In this document: one piece after another, positions 48,340-61,690 of the stretch
How positions within the stretch are numbered: position 1 is the first letter of the stretch
Layout of the letters: every line of letters starts with the position of its first letter
Assembly: GCA_012295275.1 (NCBI GenBank)
Contig: CM022667.1
Coordinates: 4,002,001 to 4,064,000 of the forward strand
Length of the DNA: 62,000 bases
Direction: 5' to 3'
Source: Chrysomallon squamiferum
Taxonomy: Eukaryota; Mollusca; Gastropoda; Neomphalida; Peltospiridae
Notes under the pieces: model-generated
The model's input: the letters and a program-made list of their open reading frames with translations, nothing else
Database searches by the model: none
Told to the model about the DNA's origin: nothing
Position numbers and translations under genes: made by a program

Positions 48340-49349
48340 CTAATTCTTTTTACTCAGTCTCTTTTTAATTATGTTCTCACTGAGTTCCCACAGACTTGTG
48401 GCAAGTCTACTGTCATGAGTGGCATCAGATGGCTTACAGCGGCAGCAGTTGTTGAAGTACATGCCACCCAACCCCTCCAGCTGCAGTGATGTGGCACAGT
48501 ACACACTTGTTGCTGCCCCTTGTTGCTACGGAAAAAAAAAATAAATAAATCAATCAATAAATCAATAAATCAATAAATATATTAAAAAAATAATAATAAT
48601 AATAAAAAAATAATAATAATAAAAAAAAAAATAATATAAAATAAAATAAAATAAAATAAAATAAAATAAAATAAAATATAAAGAAATAAATAAATAAACA
48701 GCAAAACAACAATAATACATAAATATATAAATAGAATCGCTGGAAATAATTCGTATTAAATCTTCTCTGCATTTAATGTAATTATTCAACAGTATTTTAA
48801 TAGCTACAGGCTAAATAAATATGTGTGTGTGTGTGTGTGTTGATCCTGTATACCATCATCTGCTGAAGATGAGCTCAAACAGATAAACACTGTAAGCAGA
48901 GTTTTGAAAATAAACAACATAAAACACACAAAAACCAAATACGTTTTATCTTAAAGTGAATAACAAGGGAAAGTGCATGGTTCTGATGAACAACAAAGAC
49001 TGAGAGGTTGCACCAGATGTTTACTGAAAGCTATGTATTTACATAGATTTATAATTATCACTGTAAAAACCTAACAATCAGTCTTCATTTTCATTAAATT
49101 CCAGGAGATATTAATTGAGTGCCTTTGCTATCCCTTTTTTCATAATCATCATAACGACTATCATTTTGATTTAAATAATAATTAATTATAATTAACTGAC
49201 GAAAATTATCATGAAGATTATCTGAAAACAACAACAGAACTTTACAATGTGACAAATACAAATGTATATAATATGTAGAACAATATATCTGTGTAATTTA
49301 AAAAAATAATTTTCAAATGGGCAAATATATATGAATATATATGAATATA

Positions 49350-49398
<49 letters not shown>

Positions 49399-51351
49399 AA
49401 TAAACAAATACTGATTTACAGAGAGATAGAAAGAGAAACTGAGAGATAATCAGAGAGAGAGAGAGAAAAAGAGAGAGCAAGACAGACAGAAAGAAAGAAT
49501 CAGATAAAGATCGAAGAACCAACAAAAAAAATGAGCAACAAATCCACAGACAGAAAAACAACAAAAAAACAGGAAAGAGAGACAGATACAGAACAACAGA
49601 CACAGATAAACAAACAAACAGAAAACCCCCAACACACACACACACACACACACAACACAACATTTTAAATGATTTTCCAACTGACCATTGACTTGGTGAA
49701 TGGCCTGACAGCAGCAAACAGCAGACGATACACCCACCAGTGTCTGCTCAGACTGGAACTCATGACGTTGCCAGGATGCAGGGAGTTGGAGGTGACGCCG
49801 CGTGTCAGCAGGCGGTTGTTGAGCTCGTTGGAGAAGAGGATGTTGCACAGCTTTGACTGGTTGTATGCCTTCATGTCGCTGTACTTGTTGGGAGGAGGGC
49901 TGAGCTTGTTTTGGTTGACGTTGTTCACGTTCAAGTCGGAAAATCTGAAGTAATAGATTGTTTTTCCATTAGTTGTGATGCAGGGATTGAAATACTTGTT
50001 AACAATGTCTCTGAATATTTTGTTTAAAATAATGCATGGTTAAATATATTTACATATATATGTATATTTGATCTGTACTATGTGTTTGGGTGTATGTTCA
50101 TGCATTCTTGTTCATATATTATTAAATTATATATAGTTATTAAATAGAACTGTAAGTATGGTTATATTTAATTGTAAATATGATAACTAAATATAATTAT
50201 ATATAATTGTAAATATGATAACTAAATATAATTATATATAATTGTAAATATGATAACTGTAAATATAATAACTGTACATTATATGTAACTGTACATTATC
50301 TATAACTGGAAATATAACTGTGCATTATATATAGCTGTACATTATATATATAGCTGAACGTTATATAAAGAAATTAGTTATGATTACCTTGTTTGTTTGT
50401 GTGTGTGTGTGTGTAAAATCGTCAACTATGAGGATCTACAACTTTAATAAAGGAGCTTCAGACTTAGAACGTTTGTAGTATTGTAACAGATAATAATACA
50501 AACTGTACATTCATTATAAATACAACTGGACACTGGTCATTCCACACACCTGTGTGACTCACTGGACACAACCACCACCCTGGCAGGTGCTGATTGCAGC
50601 AGCAGATCTTCAAAGAGGCTGGTCAGGTAGAAATGTGACAGGTGATTCACCTGGAATGTCATCTCAACATTGTCTTCAGTCAGAGTGTAGGGCAGTCCGA
50701 ACACACCCGCATTCAGAATCAGTATATGCAGAGGCCTGAATACATTTTAATAATAACAATAATAATAATAATAATAAAAAAGTTTGAATTTTTCAATGAT
50801 TTTTCTTATTCTAAATGGGTTAAGCTTTATTAATACTCTCAGAAGATTGTTTTAAACTTTTATTAAATTTCTTTAATCGTAACAGCTTATGACAAAACAA
50901 TATCAGAAAAAAATGCTAATAGTCTATAGCATCTATTTCAAGAGCTGTAAAAACACTCACCAATTCAACTTCTTGTATTCTTCGACAAATGTTTCCACTG
51001 AATGAAGACTCGAAAGATCAAGATGGATGATGTGTACGACAGCTTGCTTGTGCTCAGTTACGATTTTCTGACGACACGATTCTGCTGACTGCAAATTGCG
51101 ACATGCCAGTGTCACTGTGGCTCCATGCAAGGCAAGGGATCTGGCAGTTTCATAGCCTGAGCGTAATAATAATAATAATAATGATAATAATAATAATACT
51201 GATAATAATAATAATATCCATCTTCTGTTCGTTTACAACAACTTTGTAAAAACTTTGTATCTTCAAATAATTATATTAAAACTAACAATAATTATGATTT
51301 TTAATTTTAATTCATTTTATATACATAATTATATATTTATGTAATAAAGCA

Positions 51352-51390
<39 letters not shown>

Positions 51391-51846
51391 AAATGATGTG
51401 TATATGTATGTGTACACACTCACACACAATTGATACACATATATATTCGTACGTCTGAGACAAACTGGCTCACATTAGCTTATTCTGAAATTAATTTTCT
51501 CTAATAAAATAAAATACTGGTAACAAGATGGTAAAACTACCTCAATATCATCACATTAACGGTTTTTAGAAACAGACAAATAAATCAAACAAACACATTA
51601 CAGCATTTACCGATTCCCGAGTTGGCGCCCGTAACTATGACGTATTTTCCAGAAAGGTCTCGACCTTGTAGTACGTGCATAGCTGTGCTGCTCCCATCAA
51701 ATTTTTGTTTAAAACAATTCGTCTCTTCTTTGATCACCTCAGCGAACGCCAGTCGCGGGTCAGTGTACGTCGTTTTCTCGTTGATGTGGCTGCACAATAA
51801 ACATTTACAAATGTTTGATTCACAGTTTGAATTTGAAACTGCCACT

Positions 51847-51878
<32 letters not shown>

Positions 51879-52416
51879 GATAGGGTTATCTGTATTTTTA
51901 AAATGTTTTTAAATGTTTAGGGGGTTTTGTGTATTTGTGTGTGTGTGTGTGTGGGTGGGTGTGGGTGTGTGTCTGTGTAGGCACATAAAATAAAATAAAG
52001 GACATTTAATACACCAGATCAGTTTGATAGATAAAATAATTCATTGAAATGCACTATTGAACTATGTTTGCAATATATAAAAAAAAAAAAACCTATTGAA
52101 ACTAGACATAAAAAAGCAGTGATTTATATTAGAAAGATAAATAATTAAAATTAAAACTGAAATGTATATTTTTGTGTGTATGTATTCAATGGCCTTCACA
52201 GTTTGAATTACTTTTATTGTGACTATTGATGGGAGATAATCAATTCTTTTAATTTTATTATTTTGTTTTTCAGAATGTCCAAGGAAGGAATAAAATTTGA
52301 CACAAAAATAAAGGTTTTGTAATTATGTAAGGGAGATAATCCACGTTTTCAACTTATTTTTATTTATTTATATTTTTAATTTTTATATATATATATATAT
52401 ATATATATTTTTATTA

Positions 52417-52447
<31 letters not shown>

Positions 52448-53708
52448 CTTCTTGTTTTTTTCTTGCTTTTTTTTATTTTTATCATTACTACAGACAGACT
52501 TAAGATAAAATAATATTCAAATTTTAATAAGAGTATTCTTCAAAGATAAAAGTACACCAAGTTAACAATCACAAGGCAGACTTCACACACGAAATTATAA
52601 TTATTATAATTATCCACTCACTCAATATAAACAATGTTTCCATCTTCCATTACTTTTCTTTCCCAGCCATAGGGTAATTCTGCAAAAATAACAAAAAATA
52701 CCCCACATTTATAATAATTAATGTAACTAAAATATTTGTTATAATTATTTAATTTAGTAGATTAGCCATAAAAAAAATAAATATAATGTTGTTTTTTTTC
52801 CCACATTTTTCTTTATGGTAAATTCTATAATAAAATTAAATAAATGCTTTAGTATGAAATGTACAATTAAACATATAAAACAGTAAAAAAATCTATATTT
52901 ATTTATAACATTTGCTATATGCTTAGTAATTAGATAGATTAATATTTGAAAAGAAGATAGTAGTCAATAACAGCAATAAAATAAAACTAGACATACCATT
53001 TAAGATTATTTAAAAAAAAAAAAAAAAAAAAATTAAAATTAAAATGATATACAATATGTTAACTGTAAAAAATATTATATATTATCAGTTATTTTTATTA
53101 TTTTTATTTATTTATTTCTTTTTTTTTTTTTTTAGTTACTTCTTTTTCATTTAGTTACCTCCTGTAACTTGTTTTTTCTTGCCAGTAGATGGGTGTACCC
53201 ACTGAGTAGCTTTGGTTTCATGACTGAATATAAATTATATATATATAATATAATAATATATAAACTATTAGACACATAAATTATAAACAGCAGTAATCTG
53301 AATGAAGATTTTAAATAACTATATAAAAATATTATGAGATTTAATGTATTATCCATAATTAATTAAACCAAAAAAAAAAAAAAAAATAAAAAATAAAAAA
53401 TAAAAGAATCAAAACAGTATTTTACAATTTATTTAAATAGAACCTGTGTCACTGTTATAATAATAAAAATAGTCTGAAATAGTAGATAAGTTTAAAGTTG
53501 TTGAAAAAGGAACACACGTACACACTTTTTAGTATATTAATTTAATAATTATTCTATTATACTTCTAAAATTTAAGTTTTATAGATTAAAAGACATCAAC
53601 ATACTTTGCATAAAATACTTTTCCTTCTACAGTAACTCTTTCTTCCCAGCCTGGTGGAAGTTCATCTTCACTATCTGTATCTAATATTTCAGATGCAGTT
53701 AAAGCCAT
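48340..53708 (-). CDS. WWOX: WW domain-containing oxidoreductase, eight exons
   Basis: Exons on the minus strand (plus coordinates) are 53605-53708, 53159-53223, 52622-52679, 51611-51789, 50961-51156, 50550-50735, 49686-49944 and 48340-48525 (TAG). All introns are GT-AG and phases agree, giving 1233 bases, or 410 residues (human 414). WW1 spans Trp21 to Pro46 (PPGWEE ... TQWVHP). WW2 spans Trp62 to Pro87 with Tyr84 in place of the second Trp, the same change as in vertebrate WWOX, where WW2 supports WW1. The short-chain dehydrogenase domain follows: TGANSGIG at 129-136 for the dinucleotide, NAG at 209-211, VVSSES at about 256-261, and catalytic YNQSK (Tyr290, Lys294). The C-terminus keeps [17 protein letters not shown] binds PPxY proteins through WW1 and acts in metabolism, DNA damage response and tumour suppression in mammals. 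The start is supported by the conserved [15 protein letters not shown]. The gene is very compact. Confidence 0.96.
49350..49396. repeat. (GT)n microsatellite in WWOX intron 7
   Basis: About 22 GT dinucleotides on the plus strand. Neighbouring sequence at 49430-49660 is purine-rich on the plus strand with several GA and CA runs. Confidence 0.9.
51350..51388. repeat. (GT)n microsatellite in WWOX intron 4
   Basis: About 17 GT dinucleotides. The same intron also carries an interrupted (AAT)n run at 51165-51215. Confidence 0.9.
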
Positions 53709-53888
53709 AACGTTACTAATTTATTTTGTTAGAAAGCAGTAATAGCAAATGGAAAATAGTCACCATAGACTGGATTAGTGTTATATATTAAAAACAAGAA
53801 GCTAAAAATGCGTATAAAATAACGTGCACAGTGAAAAAACCCAGACTATTTAATAAATATGATAAAACACGCTCAGCGTATCATCAAC

Positions 53889-53960
53889 GGTCCCATGGTG
53901 TAATGGTTAGCACTCTGGACTTTGAATCCAGCGATCCGAGTTCAAATCTCGGTGGGACCT
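53889..53960 (+). tRNA. tRNA-Gln (anticodon UUG)
   Basis: 72 bases with all cloverleaf parts. The acceptor stem GGTCCCA pairs fully with TGGGACC. The D-arm starts TGGTGTAATGG (A box). The anticodon stem CTGGA/TCCAG encloses the loop CTTTGAA with TTG as anticodon. The T-arm GAGTTCAAATCTC holds the B box. A T6 run at 53962-53967 is a pol III terminator. It lies 181 bases from the WWOX ATG on the opposite strand, so the two promoters are back to back. Confidence 0.96.
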
Positions 53961-53961
53961 G

Positions 53962-53967
53962 TTTTTT
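53962..53967 (+). terminator. Pol III terminator of tRNA-Gln
   Basis: Six T residues directly after the tRNA discriminator base and one spacer base. Confidence 0.85.
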
Positions 53968-54157
53968 AAAACGATTTTTTTTTTTTATATTTCGCAGATA
54001 TTACTTTCATTAAGCTTGTTATTATTTTTAATATCATCAGTTTTATTTTAAAAATACTGTTACTTATTTATTTATTTATTATCATTATTTCCCCTCCCCC
54101 GCAACCAGTTAATTAAACTAATAATATTTTATAATATTTTTCTTTAAACGGGCTCAA

Positions 54158-54229
54158 TATTCTGTGGTGTAGTGGTTCGATTTCTTTGCTTTGAATTCGA
54201 AGATATGAGTTCAAATCTCAATGGGGTAT
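54158..54229 (+). pseudogene. Decayed tRNA-Gln-like copy
   Basis: Aligns base for base with the tRNA-Gln 269 bases upstream (same length, same TTG position). The A box TGGTGTAGTGG, the B-box region GAGTTCAAATCTC and a terminal T4 run survive. The acceptor stem TATTCTG/TGGGGTA still pairs at all seven positions, but four are G·U. The anticodon stem is broken in the normal register; a shifted pairing TCTTTG/CGAAGA would give a 9-base loop. Probably a pseudogene from local duplication; transcription is possible. Confidence 0.7.
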
Positions 54230-55200
<971 letters not shown>

Positions 55201-55229
55201 CATACTTTATGCCAATTCTCTTTCACACA

Positions 55230-55393
55230 AACTAAGCGTAGCTGCAATCCGATTGGTCGATTCTCCAAGAAGCGTTACAAGCTGGGTGCTCGGTTGCACA
55301 CTGAATGTCACGGTCGATATTAATGGCGTACAAACAAAACTGTAGCAGAACTGTTTGCGTCCACGATACTGTTTGCAGCAGATAAGAGGCAAG
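55230..55393 (+). promoter_or_regulatory. Likely promoter and untranslated first exon of the PY-motif membrane protein gene
   Basis: A short non-repetitive, GC-richer block with an inverted CCAAT box (GATTGG) at about 55250 ends in GGCAAG|GTAATT, a good donor with GT at 55394-55395. The matching acceptor would be CTTGTAG at 56481-56487, 35 bases before the ATG at 56523. That would make a non-coding first exon and a 1.1 kb first intron. Inferred from splice motifs only. Confidence 0.35.
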
Positions 55394-55663
55394 GTAATTT
55401 ATCTTCACTGGACGAGTAGATGTATAGTTATCGTCTGCATGACCTTGATTACTTGGGGAATCACTGAGTTCATTTATTTAACAATAGTCGTGCATATTTA
55501 CATACAGAGATAATCATAACGTATTTCAGTATTATCCAAATTATGATACGAAGTTTTGTTTATCTCCATTTAGGAAATTATTACAGCAATATGATTATAT
55601 GGTTTTATCTTTATCTGTTTCATGACACAAACAGTTAAACTTTTAATTATATTTATCTTTCAA

Positions 55664-55670
<7 letters not shown>

Positions 55671-55732
<62 letters not shown>
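55671..55732. repeat. (CT)n microsatellite
   Basis: About 31 uninterrupted CT dinucleotides. A second similar run lies at 56203-56273 and an (AAT)n run at about 56007-56059, all in the presumed first intron of the gene starting at 56523. Confidence 0.93.
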
Positions 55733-55734
<2 letters not shown>

Positions 55735-56003
55735 GCAAAATGACAGTCATTTCTCTCCGATAGCTACAATTATTTTGAAACAATTACCGACTTACAATAT
55801 ATATATATATTAGTGTATATTCCACTGGATAGGAAATCACATGTCATCGTCATTTCATAATTTAGTTGTGGAGCATTGACTAGACTGGGAATTAGCGGAA
55901 CATCAACACAACAGAGACACATAGGTTTAAAATCTGGATATGTTTATTAAAACGTAACGATCAAGCTTAATAACCTCAATCATTACAGTTAAAACAACAA
56001 TTA

Positions 56004-56059
<56 letters not shown>

Positions 56060-56200
56060 GTAGACGTAGTAGGAGTAGTGGTAGTAGTAGTTATAATAGC
56101 AATCATCATCATCAACATGGTTATAAGATAATAGATCGTTAACTCCATAATCTTGTTTAAAATAAACTGAACTTTAACAATTTCTTAAAATATAGCTGAA

Positions 56201-56276
<76 letters not shown>

Positions 56277-56522
56277 GCACACACACACATACAATTTTCA
56301 TTTTGTTTTTTTCTTAGTCGTCTTTAAATTGTTTTTCTTTTCCTTCTTATTCTTCTTTTTTGTTTTATTTCATTTATTTTTCTTACTTTATTTATTTATT
56401 TTATTTTTAATTACTTATTTACTTATTTATTTATTTATTTATTTTAAATTACTTATTTATATATTTATTTATTTATTTATCTTGTAGACTCGATTTGAAG
56501 AAGCTCAAACTTAAGAACTTTC

Positions 56523-57873
56523 ATGGATCCTTCTAGAAGTATTGCCAACAGAGATGTGTCAGGAAACGACGGTTGCTGTTCGTTCGGTGATCTTCAAAAA
56601 CTTCCTTCCTACGAAGAAGCCATCAAATCGCCTGTTGTCATGGTTTCCGGGGCGGCCCCTCCCACCTACGCTGAAGCAGTGGGCTGCACGGGGCCCGTTT
56701 TACACTCGACATATCCATACGCACCCCCGCCCGATCACCGTGACCCGGAAATGATAGGAAATCGACCTCTATGTCGAACTAACAGTGACCTCATTATCGT
56801 GAGACTGCTTTCAGGACTGAGCAGCGAGAGAACATCTTCGTCACCCGCGCCATTACGTCACACACAGCGCGGACGAAGAGCAAGTCTTGTAAGTTTTGAG
56901 AAAAATTTCATATTTGATTTTTGTTTAAGTAAAACTGCATTTAAAAAAAAAAAAAAAAAAAATGTTTTATTATTATTATTATTATTTTTTTAAAGAAACC
57001 TCAACAAAATTTTATTATTAAGGATTGATCATTAACTATCCTCTAAGTACATGTGTATGTTTTAGCCATTTTATTTCAATTCCTTTCAAAACGATCTCAT
57101 TATTGTGTATGTCTTCCTAAATGAAAAGCACAAACAACGGCCTTTAATTAACCAATCAGTTTGTTTGGAACAGGAAATAAATATAGCATTCATAATGGTT
57201 CCTACAGGGCAGTGACTTCAGTGTTGTTTTGAGTTACTATTTTAATGCGCAAATGTAATCCAGTTATTTGTTTCTTCTGATTCTTATTTATTTATTTATT
57301 ATTTTTATTCATTTATTTTTTTTATATATATTGTTTTTTCAGCTTTCTACAGAACAAGGTGGAAATTACCAGCCATCCGAATACAGCCGATCTCTTGCCA
57401 AACGAGTACAGTTGTGTTTCGTTTTCATTGTCGTTGCCGTAATAATAGTGGCAGGGGCGATAACCACGTCTGTCATAAAATCCACAAAAACTGATCTGTT
57501 GTCTCCCATAGACATACCAAAAATAAACATCCCAACAGTAAACCCGGACTCGTCTAATTTTCCTAGACCAACATATTTTAGCTATTCCGACTGGTTGTAT
57601 CACAGATATAATATGAGTAAGGTTTGGAATCAGTCTATCACCACACATTCTCCGTCTTGGTCTGTTTATTCATACGTCTACAAAGAACACTTGAAAAACA
57701 AGCAGGGTATGAATTTCGTTCGGAGGAATAATAGTACACAGAAAAGAAGAATTTCCGCTTCCGATGTGACTAAACCTAGAGAAATTAAAATGGGTTACAT
57801 GTATGCCTCCAGTGAAAAGATTACGTTACAATGTCTGCCGTGTGTTTTCATATGCGTTTATTTAAATAAGTAG
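56523..57873 (+). CDS. Single-pass membrane protein with PY-type motifs, family unknown
   Basis: Two coding exons, 56523-56888 and 57343-57873 (TAG), phase 0, GT-AG, giving 298 residues. The N-terminal part (1-143) has no signal peptide and carries LPSYEEA, PPTYAEA (a true PPxY) and proline-rich APPPDHRDP, then an Arg/Ser-rich stretch. Basic SLAKR precedes a hydrophobic segment at about 144-165 (QLCFVFIVVAVIIVAGAI). The rest has sites of N-glycosylation type (NMS, NQS, NNS/NST), so a type II topology with cytosolic N-terminus is likely. PPxY motifs bind WW domains of Nedd4-type ligases and of WWOX. The gene lies head to head with WWOX, 2.8 kb away, but a link is only a guess. I recognise no orthologue. 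Confidence 0.72.
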
Positions 57874-57892
57874 ATACTGTGGGTGTTTTTTC

Positions 57893-57929
<37 letters not shown>

Positions 57930-59951
57930 TATGTTGTTATTTTTGTTTAAAATGCTGTATATTTTTTTTAAATGAACAATAGTAACCTTAATACACAAAA
58001 TATACAGTCGCTAAAAATCAAATTTCCTAGGAAAATTAATTTTAAAATATGTGTATTTATGACAATAATTTAGGAATTACTGTCTATACTATACAATATT
58101 ACCAAAGGTTGGTATATAAAAAAAATAATTAAACGAAAAAGTAATTTTGAAAGTATACAAAATATAAGACTATATGAATAAAAAATATCGTTATAGATAA
58201 ACTGTGACAATATATATATATATATGACGTGTTCAGGCTGTAATATCACTATAAATACATTTTAAAATGGCGACTTATTTATTTATTTATTTTTAATATA
58301 TATTTCACAGCTTCAAAGCATTTTATTTACTGGAGTGTTTTAACTGACTTTAATAATATCATGTTTTAGGTCATTAAATGTTATTTGTCATTATGTGAGT
58401 ATTGATGTATTGGAGATAACAAACTTCCCATACGGGCATGGTGGGGAGCAGTCATTGATGTGGACGTACATACTTGGAAAAATCATTTTTCAATTCTAAA
58501 TGTTATTGACTAAAAAAGAAGTGATTATAGAGAATAAGGTAAATGTATGTGTTGTTAAATATGTGTTTTAGAAAATGACTTAGTGATGTTGTGAAACCAT
58601 GACTGTACCATTAGCTAAGGATTGTTAATTTTCCAGTATGGGCGTTATAATTAGTTGGTTTTTTTTTTTTATTATTTTTATAATAATGACAAATTACTAA
58701 AAAAAAACATGATATTTATTTTTTATTGTTTTATTAGCGCCATTTATTTGAAGTAGACATTTTGAAATCACTTTCGTTGTTACGGTTTGAAAACCACCCA
58801 GGGTTGTTATCATTTTGTTACTTCCTTCACTACCTTGCAAGGTTTTATATTTTATTGCTGTTATCAGACGAGAAATTTTTTGATGATATTTTTAATTTTG
58901 TTTCCAAGTCTAAAAATAAAGCAAAAAAGCAAAAAAAAAAAAAACCATCTTGTTAACTTCTCTTTTTAAAATTTTTTTATTTTATTTCAGATTTTTATTG
59001 ACTCATTGATTGTTTGTTTGTTTGATTAATTCTGTTTATTTATTTGAAATTACGATTTGATAATCCTAGAAAATGTTTGATCTTTAACCTCAAATATAAA
59101 ACATTTTTTTCGATTTATTGTTTTTTCTAATCCTGATATGATTTTTATTATTATTTTTTGTTTTATTTAACTTATACTTATTAGATATCAATCAGATTAT
59201 TTTAGTACATCATTAGAGAGGAAATCCACCATTACCATTCCATATCGGAATTAGACAGATTAGCAAACGTTTTTATTAATAGATTATTCGCCTCGTTCTG
59301 GTGTAAGCGCTAGTAAGAGTGCTAACGAAAAAATGGTGGAAGTTGTTTTTATGCTGCTGGATTATGTCCCTTACTGGAAAACGCTGTATGCATTAGTTAA
59401 ATAAATTAAAATGTAAATAAAACATAAAATTTCTTTTATTTACATTTTTTAATTACTAAAACATTATATATATAATGTAATATAATATATAAAATAATCG
59501 CAACGGCAAAAGACAAAAAAAATGAAGAAAAACGTAAACAAAGTAATTCAAGAACTTAGTAAATTTCTTTTTACCAAATAAAATAAAAAGAAACGTCTAA
59601 GAACTTTGTCAAATTAAAAAAGCATTTTCATTTTGTCATGATTCTAAAAAAAAAAAAAAAAAGGGTTTTCTGGAAAGTTCTGACTGTTTTTGAAGGATGA
59701 AATCTTCGCGAGGTTCTCAAAGCGTTCATCAACAGTAGTTTTTATGGAGCTTCCACCATCTCTGCAAGCTCTAGACATGATTTTTCAGTTCGCTTTATTG
59801 TTTAACCTTCAGAAAGATCGTTCTACAACTCTGAAGATTTTCCGGAATGATATGCATCTTTTAAGGTGAAATCCCCGCGTTTGAATTTTGCAAATTAATC
59901 CGAACTGTCGATTCACCCATAGCACCTTAATCCTACTTTTTACAATGTTTT

Positions 59952-59982
<31 letters not shown>

Positions 59983-60369
59983 TTTACACGTTTCTGCAAT
60001 ATTTTCATCCTTTTTTTAAAGCGGAAAAGAACTACGCGCCGAAAATGCAACCTTGATAATGGCCCAAAAAAGAGTAAAAAGATAATTTATTTATTTTTGA
60101 TGTAAGACGTAGCAAGTACGTTAACCGCGATATGAGAGTTTCAGTGTTCACGACATTAGAGCTGTTACATGACGTATCTGAACTTTCCGGACAACCCAGT
60201 TTTAATTTGTCTTCTTACCTTACTGACACAGCAAATAATCTCATATAAATATATAAAGAGAAATAAATAACCAGATAAGCTATACAGATTAACGGATTAG
60301 CATATATATGTATGTATGTGTGAATGTATGTATGTATTTGTGTGTTTATGTATGTTTGTGTGTAAGTGC

Positions 60370-60403
<34 letters not shown>

Positions 60404-60600
60404 GAATGAGTGTAGACAGAAATTCACAAGCTCACAGATAATTTGTACAAAAAATAAAAATTAAAAATTAAAAAACTATATCTAGAAATCAACGTTACAC
60501 CTGTTCATTATCGACATTTTTACTAGATTTCTCGCTCGTCTTGTTCATTTTTTAAATTTATTTATTTATTTATTTTTTTTTATTTTTTTTTTTTTTTTTT
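57874..60600. other. AT-rich interval between convergent membrane-protein genes
   Basis: No supported exon. Candidate poly(A) signal AATAAA for the plus-strand gene lies at 58177-58182. The interval holds (ATT)n at about 57897-57930, TTTA runs and (TA)n at about 60373-60400. A more complex block at about 59660-59930 includes a heat-shock-element-like TTCTGGAAAGTTC at 59668-59680; it may be 3' UTR of the minus-strand gene. Confidence 0.45.
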
Positions 60601-60655
60601 GAATCTAAATAAACCACTGAAAAAACAGTCGACGTTCTCATTGAGAAGATGTTGT

Positions 60656-60962
60656 CTAAGAACTGTGACCAAAATACACGGCAACAAAAATGGCGACGAC
60701 AAACGCCAGAATAAAACTTATACAGCCAAGAATGAGGCACCCTCGCGTTTTCAAGTATTTCACGTGAAATTTCTTCTTCTTCTTTCGGTTCAAGGCAGTC
60801 TAATAAGGAAAAAAGAAAAAGAAAGAAATAAAAATAAAAAAGAAAGAATAAAAGAAAAGAAAAGAAAGAAAAATAAAATAAATAAATAAATAAATAATAA
60901 CAATAATAATAACAATAACAATAACAATAACAATAACAATAATAATAATAATAATAATAATC

Positions 60963-60998
<36 letters not shown>

Positions 60999-61058
60999 TT
61001 AATTATTATTATTTATTATTATTTATTTAACCTATAAATTAACTGCATTATTATTTTT

Positions 61059-61091
<33 letters not shown>

Positions 61092-61107
61092 TCTTATAAA
61101 ATAACTG

Positions 61108-61177
<70 letters not shown>

Positions 61178-61659
61178 TTTGAAACTGGCACCGTTACAGC
61201 GTCATCATTACTCAGAGGTGGGTGGTATGAGGTGGGTAAGTAACGATGTGGGAGGGTGTAGACCCTGCACGGTAACGTAGCCACCTGAAACGGGTGCCCG
61301 TATGTACCCGTGCCGTAGTTGTCGTAGTGACGTGGTCTCTTGTAGCGTGAAATTTGTCCAGAGTCCGAATTCCTTCGTTCTCTGTGCTTTGACGTTCTGC
61401 CGCTGACTGAATCTCTTCGGAAGCTAGACGGCGAAGTTTTACCGTGATCTGAACTTTTGCGGTCACTGTACGGTGACGTTTTTCCGTTGTCTGAACTTTT
61501 GCGGTCACTGTACGGTGACGTTTTTCCGTTGTCTGAACTTTTGCGATCACTGTACGGTGACGTTTTTCCGTTGTCTGAACTTTTGCGATCACTGTGCGTT
61601 GAATTTCTATCGTTTACTGAAATTTTGCTCTGGTCGGAATTTCTTCGATCGATTTGTCG

Positions 61660-61690
<31 letters not shown>

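Noticed and set aside
49313-49848. Long minus-strand frames running from WWOX exon 7 into intron 7
   Set aside because: Family alignment and the GT donor at 49685 end the exon at 49686; the rest is CA/GA repeat translation.
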